Source: Oceanobacillus manasiensis
GTDB taxonomy: Bacteria; Bacillota; Bacilli; Bacillales; Amphibacillaceae
Assembly (NCBI RefSeq): GCF_000724085.1
Contig: NZ_CCDL010000001.1
Span: 868,001-932,000 of the forward strand
DNA length: 64,000 nucleotides
Reading direction: 5' to 3'
In this document: positions 17,287-24,401 of the stretch, in pieces
Position numbering within the stretch: the stretch's first letter is position 1
How the letters are laid out: every line of letters begins with the position of its first letter
The notes under the pieces: generated by a model
The model's database searches: none
The model's input: the letters and a program-made list of their open reading frames with translations, nothing else
What the model was told of the DNA's origin: nothing
Translations under genes and position numbers: made by a program

Positions 17287-18642
17287 ATGAGTAATAAAGT
17301 AGACATCAGCGAGGTAATAGAGTTTTCAGATGAAGTAAAATTAAAAAGTGAACAAATTAACAACAGCATTAGTCAAATAAAGCAGGACATTGAAGAACTA
17401 ATGAGTATGAACTCTTTTACAGGAAAAACGGCTGATCAGGCTAAAATGTATTTCAGTCATTTACATATAACTGTATTGGAAGCTTTTGATGGACTTTTTC
17501 ATGATCTAGATCAAAATTTAAAAAAACATATCGAGTCGTTTCGCTCACAGGTAGATGAAAGTAAGGAATCAATTGTAACATCCAATTATCTAATGGATAT
17601 TGATGGAGATATTCAGGATGCATTTGAGAAGCTAAATGAAGTTAAAAATGAAGTGACTAGTATTATTAACAATGTTTCTGATATTTCGAGTGCTACAAAC
17701 CCATCATTCCATTCAGTGAGTATGGATAAAGAAAAGATGGGCAGCTCCATTACTGACCTTGAAGATAACCTTAATTCTTTCACGGCTACAGGTAAACAGC
17801 AAACATCGGGTGCCGAAGAAGTTTTGCATCATATTAAAATAACGTTAGATAACGCCGGAGCGGTTAAAGGGAGCGCTAGATTTACAGACTATCAAGGGAA
17901 TAACACGGCAATTGGATTAACAGAATTAAAGAGTTATAATCAAACCAATCGACAGGTCACCGCAGAGAAAATTGAGAATTTGGATGAAGATGCCAAAATC
18001 GTTTATGATCAAGCAAAAGAAGATTATGAGAATGGTGAACTTGAAAAATCCGTGTATGATTCAATTGTATCGGGTGTAATCAATTCTGGGGCAGCTTTTG
18101 TTAAAAATGCGCTGTCATCTAAGGTAACGAATGAAGTGTCAGAGAGAGTGGCTTCATCGGTTGTCTCGTGGGCACAGCGTAATACGTGGCAATTTGTGGA
18201 TCCAGCTTTGGCCTTTCAGACCGTTGGAGGAGCTGTTGTAACAAATGGTGCCCCACCATCTGCTCTAACTTCAGCTATACGTACTGGGGCAAGATACGGC
18301 GCGCCGATAGTCGGATCAGCCATTGATTTTGGAATACAAGTTTATAATGGAGAAGATGCCACGGATGCAGCGATCAAAACGGCTGGCCACCTTGGTGCTG
18401 GTCTTGCGGGTGCCGCGATAGGTTCAGCTATTCCAGTACCAGTCCTTGGAACTGCTGTAGGGTTTGCTGTTGGTGTCGGTGGGTCCATGTTATTTGACTT
18501 TGTCTATGATAATAAAGATGCCATTATAAGTGGTGTGAAAGACTTCGCTGATGGAGCGGTCAACACCGCCAAAGAAGTAGGTGGTGCTATTGGAGATGCT
18601 GCCAAGGGGTTATTTAATGGTTTAGGAAGCGTGTTTGGTTAG
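17287..18642 (+). CDS. LXG-domain toxin 2, glycine-zipper C-terminus
   Basis: 451 residues. The N-terminal LXG domain (MSNKVDISEVIEFSDEVKLK) aligns well with toxin 1 through about residue 200 (shared VDISEVIEF, MNSFTGKTADQA, SNYLMD, NNVSDISSAT). The C-terminal half differs. It has a helical DEDAKIVYDQAKEDYENGEL segment that may be a linker, then small-residue hydrophobic stretches at about 365-403 (AGAAIGSAIPVPVLGTAVGF). No enzyme motif. It has a strong binding site (AGAGGAGG) but no dedicated YwqH/YwqI-like partners, so it may use those encoded before toxin 1. Inferred membrane-active effector. Confidence 0.82.
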   Translation: MSNKVDISEVIEFSDEVKLKSEQINNSISQIKQDIEELMSMNSFTGKTADQAKMYFSHLHITVLEAFDGLFHDLDQNLKKHIESFRSQVDESKESIVTSNYLMDIDGDIQDAFEKLNEVKNEVTSIINNVSDISSATNPSFHSVSMDKEKMGSSITDLEDNLNSFTATGKQQTSGAEEVLHHIKITLDNAGAVKGSARFTDYQGNNTAIGLTELKSYNQTNRQVTAEKIENLDEDAKIVYDQAKEDYENGELEKSVYDSIVSGVINSGAAFVKNALSSKVTNEVSERVASSVVSWAQRNTWQFVDPALAFQTVGGAVVTNGAPPSALTSAIRTGARYGAPIVGSAIDFGIQVYNGEDATDAAIKTAGHLGAGLAGAAIGSAIPVPVLGTAVGFAVGVGGSMLFDFVYDNKDAIISGVKDFADGAVNTAKEVGGAIGDAAKGLFNGLGSVFG

Positions 18643-18674
18643 AAAAGGGAATAAGCACAGAAGGAATGATAAGA

Positions 18675-19199
18675 ATGAAAATTATCCCAATTTATACAGA
18701 AAATAAAAAAAATCGACAAAGCCACACGATTTTTTTGGACCAAGAATTAAATCGATCCTACAAAGCCTTTCATAAGGAAAGTAATCAATGGGTCTATTGG
18801 ATCGGTTTATTTGCTGTGCTAGCCATTATGCGAGGTATACAAAGTTTTAAAATTCCACTTACCCTTTTACCTAATATACTTATATTTAGCGCAGCGTTAG
18901 GGCTGACATATTATATAAGTCGTCTTGTTTATAAGTATATGTTTTATGAGGAAGTTAAAGAGGTTTATCTAACAGACTCCATGATTGAGGATTACATAGA
19001 TGATGGTAAAACAGTATATAAATTAGAGATATGGTTAGCTATAATTAGTTTTATCATTTTTGTCCTACTAACTATTTTATATTTTATTTTAATGACCTTA
19101 ATACTTTTCGTATTTTCAGTATTTCTTTTCTTTATTTTTTGTTTAAGTTTAAAGCGTTTATCTATTGCAAGAATTAAGTTATATAGTAGGAGAAAGTAA
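18675..19199 (+). CDS. Membrane protein, probable immunity protein for LXG toxin 2
   Basis: 174 residues from the ATG at 18675 (MKIIPIYTENKKNRQ), which is well spaced from AAGGAA; an ATG three codons earlier sits on top of that site. Four hydrophobic segments arranged as two hairpins (about 39-80 and 115-160). Not recognisably related in sequence to the putative immunity protein of toxin 1, as expected if the toxin C-termini differ. Function inferred from adjacency. Confidence 0.62.
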   Translation: MKIIPIYTENKKNRQSHTIFLDQELNRSYKAFHKESNQWVYWIGLFAVLAIMRGIQSFKIPLTLLPNILIFSAALGLTYYISRLVYKYMFYEEVKEVYLTDSMIEDYIDDGKTVYKLEIWLAIISFIIFVLLTILYFILMTLILFVFSVFLFFIFCLSLKRLSIARIKLYSRRK

Positions 19200-19226
19200 T
19201 ACGATACTAATGGGAGCTGATAACAG

Positions 19227-19520
19227 ATGGAAATATTACCAATAGGAAGTGTTGTGCGACTGGAAAATGGAGATTTAAAACTGATGATTCTAAATAGAGC
19301 CCCTCTTTATAATCAGGATGGTGTAATTGGCTATTTCGATTATTCAGCATGTGTTTATCCAGCTGGGAAAATAGAAGAACAAGTATATTTTTTCAATGCT
19401 GAAAATGTCGCAGAGGTTTATTTTAAAGGCTATGTGGACGAACAAGAAGAAGTATTCCAGAAAGAATATGATGAAAGAATAAAGCAGATTAAGTATCCAA
19501 GATTTAAAGTAGAAAACTAA
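19227..19520 (+). CDS. DUF4176-like protein
   Basis: 97-residue soluble protein. The opening MEILPIGSVVRLENGDLKLM and the middle FDYSACVYPAGKIEEQVYFF match the small DUF4176 family that accompanies LXG toxins in Firmicutes. The role is unknown. Good GGGAGCTG site upstream. It is followed by a truncated second copy (see 19718) across a repeat element. Confidence 0.7.
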   Translation: MEILPIGSVVRLENGDLKLMILNRAPLYNQDGVIGYFDYSACVYPAGKIEEQVYFFNAENVAEVYFKGYVDEQEEVFQKEYDERIKQIKYPRFKVEN

Positions 19521-19530
19521 TAGGTGATTT

Positions 19531-19682
19531 ATCCCGGAGCAACCGTCCGTAATACTCCCACTTCAAAACATGAAGTGAAACAGTGATGTTTAAGTGGGAA
19601 AAACGGACGCTAACACCCCAATTCGTTCAACTAATAATCAGTGGGGGAAGAACCTCCACTGATTGAAGTTTCACTGTATAGC
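19531..19682 (+). repeat. Structured intergenic repeat, copy B
   Basis: Runs from CCCGGAGCAACCGTCCGT to TTCACTGTATAG. Nested arms are visible: CGTCCGT with ACGGACG, and CTCCCACTTC with GAAGTG and AAGTGGGA. A second hairpin pairs AATCAGTGGGGG with CCTCCACTGATT. Strongly conserved core: CGCTAACACCCCAATTCG and TTCAACTAAT. It lies between a complete DUF4176 gene and a second one that has lost its start. The architecture (long paired region, subterminal hairpin, conserved tail) resembles the 3' end of IS200/IS605-type elements or their guide-RNA region; no transposase gene is nearby. Confidence 0.88.
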
Positions 19683-19717
19683 AAGATCGACATAAGTGAC
19701 AATTAGTATAACAAATT

Positions 19718-19930
19718 ATGATTTATGGCAGTAAGCAAGAGCAAGGGGATAACAAAGAAGTCTGGGATTACGTGGCTTGTCCTTTTCCACAAGGACATTT
19801 ATCTTATGAGAGTAATATTTTCTTTAATGATGACCATATAAAAGAAGTTATCTTTAAAGGGTTAGAATCGGAAGGTGAATTAGTATTACAAAAAAGGTTA
19901 CAGGAAGTGTCGGGTGAAGGCAAAAAATGA
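19718..19930 (+). pseudogene. DUF4176-like gene lacking its 5' end
   Basis: The 70 codons from the ATG at 19718 (MIYGSKQEQGDNKEVWDYVA) align with the DUF4176 protein just upstream from about residue 20 onward (DYVACPFPQG against DYSACVYPAG; IKEVIFKG against VAEVYFKG). The conserved first 20 residues (LPIGSVV...) are absent, and the frame meets a stop immediately upstream at 19709-19711. No convincing binding site precedes the ATG. The repeat element ends 35 bp upstream, so its arrival or a linked deletion may have removed the start. Could still be translated as a short protein. Confidence 0.7.
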
Positions 19931-20262
19931 AGAACTTTTTATTGTATCCATTCAGGATTGTTCTCCAGGAGATTAAAAAAGACAAAGAGCTTCTTAAGAC
20001 ATCAAAGGATTCAGGTTCAAATTTGAATTTATATCCATTTATCACCATGTCTTATATGTTCCTATTCGTATTTTCTTGTATGTATCTATCAATTTTGTAT
20101 TTAATTATTGTAGGGCTGACAGTTGCTCCGATTGGCCTGCTTGTTGTAATTCCATCTATTCTAACTACTTGGATATTCACTCTTTTATACAAGAAGGTAT
20201 ATCCTAAAACAAAAGCGAATTATTTAAAAAGTATAGGTTTCGATAATAATAACGAAATGTAA
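19927..20262 (+). CDS. Small two-helix membrane protein of unknown function
   Basis: 111 residues, overlapping the stop of the truncated DUF4176 gene (ATGA), with GTCGGGTGAAGG as possible binding site. Two or three hydrophobic stretches (about 38-60 and 63-90) between charged ends. Not recognised. Its place in the toxin island suggests an accessory or orphan immunity gene; this is context only. Confidence 0.6.
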   Translation: MKNFLLYPFRIVLQEIKKDKELLKTSKDSGSNLNLYPFITMSYMFLFVFSCMYLSILYLIIVGLTVAPIGLLVVIPSILTTWIFTLLYKKVYPKTKANYLKSIGFDNNNEM

Positions 20263-20476
20263 GAAAATAAAGAGATTCATTATCTGTAATTTAGCAGTCA
20301 GTAATGATGGGAAGAAACAAAAACTAGTTGATAAAAATTATAAGTGAGTACGTAGCGTGCAGGGACAGTTGGTCACGAAATAGTAAAACATACAGGGTGG
20401 AAAAGTTATAAATAGTTACATAAAGAAGTATATTAGTTCAATTTGTTCTTAAAGTTATTCATATAGGAGAGAAAAA

Positions 20477-20887
20477 GTGAAGAAGACATTATTTTTATTG
20501 GTTGTTCTCATTGTAATTTTGTTTGGATGTGAAAAAGAAATAGAGGTTTCGAAAGAAGTTATGGAAGATGTTGCAAATGTATGTGAGGAACAATATGATG
20601 CAGCTATTAAATGTGCAGTTACTAAGGAAGAAGAAATGATTTACTTAAATGTGTTAGTTAATGGTATAGATCATGAGGAGAAAAAAGAGTTAGGGGAAAA
20701 ATTTGCTAAACTTTTAAGTGAGCGTGTGAGCAGCACGCAGGGGATAAAAGGACCAAATGATGATTATTATGGGAAACTTTATGACTATTACTCGCTTTAT
20801 ATTATAGTCGCTGGCGAAGATGAAAGGTTTACATATGGAAATAAAGCGGAGAAATATGAGGAAATTGTGTGGAGTAAAATAGAATAA
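20477..20887 (+). CDS. Small lipoprotein of the toxin island
   Basis: 136 residues from a GTG with GGAGAG upstream. A signal peptide ends in a lipobox (LFGC, cysteine at about residue 18), followed by KEIEVSKEV. The rest is a compact soluble domain with two further cysteines in CEEQYDAAIKCAV that could form a disulphide, and a tyrosine-rich segment (DDYYGKLYDYYSLYI). A decayed paralogue lies at 16720 in front of LXG toxin 2. Family not recognised. Surface lipoproteins serve as immunity proteins in some LXG systems (for example TipC), which would fit but is not shown here. Confidence 0.72.
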   Translation: MKKTLFLLVVLIVILFGCEKEIEVSKEVMEDVANVCEEQYDAAIKCAVTKEEEMIYLNVLVNGIDHEEKKELGEKFAKLLSERVSSTQGIKGPNDDYYGKLYDYYSLYIIVAGEDERFTYGNKAEKYEEIVWSKIE

Positions 20888-20997
20888 TTCACATGTAGCT
20901 CGCTGCTAAATCATTTTCCATTATAGTTATAATACACCAAACCATAATTTACTTAGATAATTACTCATAGATTGGTGGACTAATTAAGGGAAGTATT

Positions 20998-21035
20998 AGT
21001 TGAAGGAGCAATGATTATTCCTTCAACTATTTTTT
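20998..21035 (+). terminator. Rho-independent terminator after the lipoprotein gene
   Basis: Perfect 10-bp stem AGTTGAAGGA (20998-21007) and TCCTTCAACT (21019-21028), followed by ATTTTTT. Marks the right end of the toxin island transcripts. Confidence 0.88.
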
Positions 21036-21183
21036 AAAGTTAGGAACTTAGCGAAATTATTAGCAACCATGATAATGTTTATGGCAAATAAGAAAAGTTT
21101 AAAGGGTTGAAGGAATTTAAGAAAACAAATGATCAACTGAGATTCATCTATATCTCTGTAATATCTTCTGGATTCAAAAAAAG
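21036..21183. other. Short non-coding stretch
   Basis: Within the gap between 20888 and 21467. AT-rich, no open frame of interest and no repeat that I can see between the two hairpins. Confidence 0.4.
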
Positions 21184-21212
21184 CGACTAATACTTTTATT
21201 AGTTGTTTTTTT
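21184..21212 (+). terminator. Second hairpin with T-run
   Basis: CGACTAATA (21184-21192) pairs with TATTAGTTG (21197-21205) around a CTTT loop, followed by seven T. No gene lies directly before it on the plus strand, so it may be a back-up terminator or part of the mobile region to its right. Confidence 0.7.
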
Positions 21213-21256
21213 AACTTGAGGCAGTTAAGTTATAGGTTAATTGATTGGAAATTTTG

Positions 21257-21411
21257 TCCCGGAGCAACCGTCCGTAAGACTCCCACTTCAAAAAAAGAAG
21301 TGAAATCGTTAGTTTTTAGTGGGAGTATACGGACGCTAACACCCCGATTCGTTCAACTACCAATCAGTGGGGGAAGAATGAAAACTCCCACTGATTGAAG
21401 TTTCACTTTAT
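21257..21411 (+). repeat. Structured intergenic repeat, copy C (best preserved)
   Basis: Runs from TCCCGGAGCAACCGTCCGT to TTTCACTTTATAG. Arms: CGTCCGT with ACGGACG, and ACTCCCAC with GTGGGAGT, enclosing CACTTC/GAAGTG. A second, very stable hairpin pairs CAATCAGTGGG with CCCACTGATTG and is followed by the tail AAGTTTCACTTTAT, also present in copies A and B. The arms keep pairing in B and C while intervening bases vary, which points to selection on RNA or single-stranded DNA structure. A short open frame across it is not a gene. Confidence 0.9.
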
Positions 21412-21467
21412 AGATAGCCTTTTTTCTAATAGCCAAAACTTGTTTTATTAAAGGGGAATGGAGGGTA

Positions 21468-23132
21468 TTGGTAACAGAGGTGTTTACGTTGCGAAATAAA
21501 AGAAATTATAATCTTATTTACCGATGCAGTATATTAGTCTGGATGGCCTGTAAGTTCCTTGTTCAAATATACGCTTTCCATTTTATACATAGTATTTGGG
21601 ATGAGCGGACGAGGAAGAAATGGGACAGGCTGTTAATGAGACAGGCTAAAGAGTATCGGAAACGCGCTGTGCAACTAGGTGGTGTGCTCATAAAAGTAGG
21701 ACAGTTCCTTAGTACAAGAACCGATATTATGCCACAGGTGTTTATTAACGAGTTAAGTGGTCTTGTCGATAAAGTCCCACCCATGCCCTATTCCTACGCT
21801 AAAAAGTTACTGGAGGAAGAATGGGGGAACGAAATTGATCAAGTGGTCGATTATATGGAAGAAGAATCGATCGCCTCTGCTTCAATTGGAGAGGTCTACG
21901 CTGCTACGTTAAAAGAAAATGGCGAGAAGGTAGCCATTAAAGTGCAACGCTATCAAATAGAGAAAATCTTTCATATGGATTTTATTGCACTTCGCATCGT
22001 CTTTTGGATCCTTTCTGTATTCACCTCATTTGGTAGAAAAGCAGACCTTAAATCATTGTACACAGAATTAATTACAGTGATGGACCAAGAGCTAAATTTC
22101 CACCAAGAGCTAGATAATGCGCTCTATTTTCAAACCCGCTTTAAAGATTATCCATACATTCACATACCTAATTATTATAGCCATCTTTGCACAAAGAAGG
22201 TACTTGTAATGGAATGGGTCGACGGTGCAAAAGTAACAGATATCGGTTTCATGAATCGTAACCTTATTTCGGTAGAACAAACAGCAAAGCGATTGTTCGA
22301 ATTCTATGCTGACCAGTTCCTTAATGAGGGAAACTTTCATGCAGACCCACATGGTGGGAATATTCTCTTGCAAAGAGATGGCACTCTATCCATCATTGAC
22401 TTCGGAATGGTCGGTACAGTACGTAAACAAGACATCCATTATTTTAAGCAAATTATCCAATTTGTAATCATGGATAATTATGATCGAGTTATAGATGTCC
22501 TAGATGAGATGAATTTTATTTTGCCGAACGCAAATCGCACTAAGTTAAAACAAATGATTAAGCACACGGTAGAAATGTACAAAAATGGATCATTTAAAAC
22601 ATTGGATGCACATACAATGGAACAGTTAAAGGCAGACATTCGGATCTTTATAAAAGATCAGCCGATTCAACTTTCAGCGGAATATGCTTACCTTGGAAGA
22701 GCCATGTCTATTGTCCTTGGAATTTTACTTGCAATATATCCAGATGTTGATTTGGAAAAGTGGGGAAATCGAAAGGTTAAAAAGTGGTTTGGTGGAAAGC
22801 GGCTTATTGAGTCGATTTATATGCAGTATGCTAAGGATACAATAGAGCCTGTCTTTTCTTTTCCTAAAGCGATGTTAAATTGGCTGGAAAGTGGGGAAAA
22901 AGATAGGCAATGGGACAAGAAGAAAGAACAAATTAGGTTAAAGCATCATTTTTTTGTTGTGCTGGAGGTTATGTTATTCACTTTGGGTGTAATAAGTGGT
23001 GGTGTAAGCCTACTTGGTTTAAGCCTTGAATCAACAGCTGGTATAGTTTTATTTTGGAGTTCTGTCACCTGCTTTGCGGGTACAGGATTAATTATGATAC
23101 GTCATTACCTATTCTTGCGGTCAGAAAAGTAA
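21468..23132 (+). CDS. ABC1/UbiB-family atypical kinase
   Basis: 554 residues. The UbiB signatures are complete: the KxGQ motif (LIKVGQFLSTR), an alanine-type nucleotide loop (SASIGEVYAA), the catalytic lysine (VAIKVQR), the catalytic-loop NFHADPHGGNIL and the metal-binding DFG (IDFGMVG). Two C-terminal membrane helices (about 494-545) anchor it. Relatives support isoprenoid quinone or lipid metabolism; in a menaquinone-using bacillus the target is unknown. The start is uncertain: TTG at 21468 lies only three bases after GGAGG, and an in-frame GTG at 21480 is an alternative. The following phasin-like gene begins 13 bp after its stop. Confidence 0.85.
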   Translation: MVTEVFTLRNKRNYNLIYRCSILVWMACKFLVQIYAFHFIHSIWDERTRKKWDRLLMRQAKEYRKRAVQLGGVLIKVGQFLSTRTDIMPQVFINELSGLVDKVPPMPYSYAKKLLEEEWGNEIDQVVDYMEEESIASASIGEVYAATLKENGEKVAIKVQRYQIEKIFHMDFIALRIVFWILSVFTSFGRKADLKSLYTELITVMDQELNFHQELDNALYFQTRFKDYPYIHIPNYYSHLCTKKVLVMEWVDGAKVTDIGFMNRNLISVEQTAKRLFEFYADQFLNEGNFHADPHGGNILLQRDGTLSIIDFGMVGTVRKQDIHYFKQIIQFVIMDNYDRVIDVLDEMNFILPNANRTKLKQMIKHTVEMYKNGSFKTLDAHTMEQLKADIRIFIKDQPIQLSAEYAYLGRAMSIVLGILLAIYPDVDLEKWGNRKVKKWFGGKRLIESIYMQYAKDTIEPVFSFPKAMLNWLESGEKDRQWDKKKEQIRLKHHFFVVLEVMLFTLGVISGGVSLLGLSLESTAGIVLFWSSVTCFAGTGLIMIRHYLFLRSEK

Positions 23133-23145
23133 GGGGGTGTTGCAA

Positions 23146-23454
23146 GTGAATGAAGTATTGAAAAAAGGGTTTCTACTAGGTCTAGGAGCAGCAGTAACGA
23201 GCAAAGAAAAGCTAGACCAGAGATTGCGCTCACTAGTGGATAAAAATGAACTCTCCCAGGATGAAGCAAGGTCTGTCATGCAAACATACATGAACAAGGG
23301 AGAAATGAAGAAAGACGAGTGGAGCGCTAAGCAGTACGAACAAACTCAAAAGATGGCAAAAGATCTTGGGTTAGCTACGAAGGAAGACATTAATGAACTT
23401 CGAGCTAGGATTACAGAACTCGAAACAAAGCTAGGGCAAAATAGCGAACTATAA
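23146..23454 (+). CDS. Phasin-like helical protein
   Basis: 102 residues from GTG at 23146, eight bases after AAGGGGG. An earlier in-frame GTG overlaps that site. An amphipathic start (VLKKGFLLGLGAAVTSKEKL) is followed by a charged helical body ending in a coiled coil (EDINELRARITELETKLG). This resembles the polyhydroxyalkanoate granule-associated (phasin-like) family often encoded beside ABC1 kinases. The real function is probably a regulator or partner of the kinase; no PHA synthase is in the window. Confidence 0.65.
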   Translation: MNEVLKKGFLLGLGAAVTSKEKLDQRLRSLVDKNELSQDEARSVMQTYMNKGEMKKDEWSAKQYEQTQKMAKDLGLATKEDINELRARITELETKLGQNSEL

Positions 23455-23478
23455 AACCCGATCTTCCCATAAGACAAT

Positions 23479-23521
23479 GGCCGAACGTGTATTCAATAAG
23501 TGAATGCGTTCGGCCTTTTTA
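23479..23521 (+). terminator. Rho-independent terminator
   Basis: GGCCGAACG (with further pairing inward, ATTCA/TGAAT) and CGTTCGGCC, followed by TTTTTAT. Ends the kinase/phasin-like unit. Confidence 0.9.
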
Positions 23522-23700
23522 TTTGCAAAAATAATAGCTCCGTCCTTTTTGTTTTGGAGGGGGTTAAATAGGGAAAAGGTTAGCGTTTAAGCGATTGTGA
23601 TTATTAGAAAATTAACAGCTCGTTTTTTATGTATGAGTATGTAAGTATATGTGCTCTATGCACGTGTTTGTACCAGCAATTTAAAAAGGGTGGGAAGGGT

Positions 23701-24387
23701 ATGAGAAGGCTTTTAATAATGCCTTTGTTTTTTCTATTAACAGGCTGCAATATAGCGGTATTGGATTCCCGGAGTGACACTGCGGAAGATCAAGCATTTT
23801 TAATACTTTTTAGTTTTGCTTTAATGTTGCTTGTTGTCTTGGTAGTCTGCGTATTATTTGTATGGTTTGTATTTAAGTATCGATACACAGATGAAAAGAA
23901 ACACGATATTCCACCAGATGTAAAGGGGAATAAATGGCTAGAAACAGCTTGGATAATTGGTCCACTTCTATTGCTTGCAGTATTAGCTGTTCCCACCATT
24001 ATGATGACATATGACCAATCTCCCGTACTTTCATCAGAATCTGAAAAGGACGGAGTACCAGTTTACGTAACAGCACGGCAATTTAACTGGACGTTTGAAC
24101 ATGAAAATGGGAAGACCGAAAATAACCGGCTCGTTATTCCAGAAGGAGGATCCATCATTTTCCATTTGTCCTCAGAGGATATTATCCATTCATTTTGGGT
24201 TCCAAGACTAGGTGGTAAAGTAGATGTGATGCCAGACAGAGAATTAGTATATGAAATTAAAAATCCGCAGGTTGGTACGTATGATGGAAAATGTGCAGAG
24301 TACTGTGGAATAGAGCATACGAGTATGGTTTTTGAAGTGGAAGTTGTGACAGCAGAAGAATATGACAGATATTTAAATGATAGGTAA
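23701..24387 (+). CDS. Haem-copper oxidase subunit II with CuA site
   Basis: 228-residue lipoprotein. I chose ATG 23701 with GGGAAGGG upstream. It has a signal ending in LTGC and two membrane helices (about 36-62 and 83-103), then the cupredoxin domain. All CuA ligands appear present: the histidine in DIIHSFWVP and the cluster C-x3-C-x3-H-x2-M in KCAEYCGIEHTSM. CuA means electrons should come from cytochrome c or another small donor rather than from quinol, since quinol oxidases lack these residues. No fused cytochrome c domain, unlike CtaC of the caa3 oxidase. First gene of a three-gene operon. Confidence 0.88.
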   Translation: MRRLLIMPLFFLLTGCNIAVLDSRSDTAEDQAFLILFSFALMLLVVLVVCVLFVWFVFKYRYTDEKKHDIPPDVKGNKWLETAWIIGPLLLLAVLAVPTIMMTYDQSPVLSSESEKDGVPVYVTARQFNWTFEHENGKTENNRLVIPEGGSIIFHLSSEDIIHSFWVPRLGGKVDVMPDRELVYEIKNPQVGTYDGKCAEYCGIEHTSMVFEVEVVTAEEYDRYLNDR

Positions 24388-24401
24388 ATTGCAATACAGG
24401 G

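Noticed and set aside
21468-21500. ATG at 21458 as start of the UbiB-like kinase
   Set aside because: It is out of frame with the protein; only TTG 21468 or GTG 21480 are usable.
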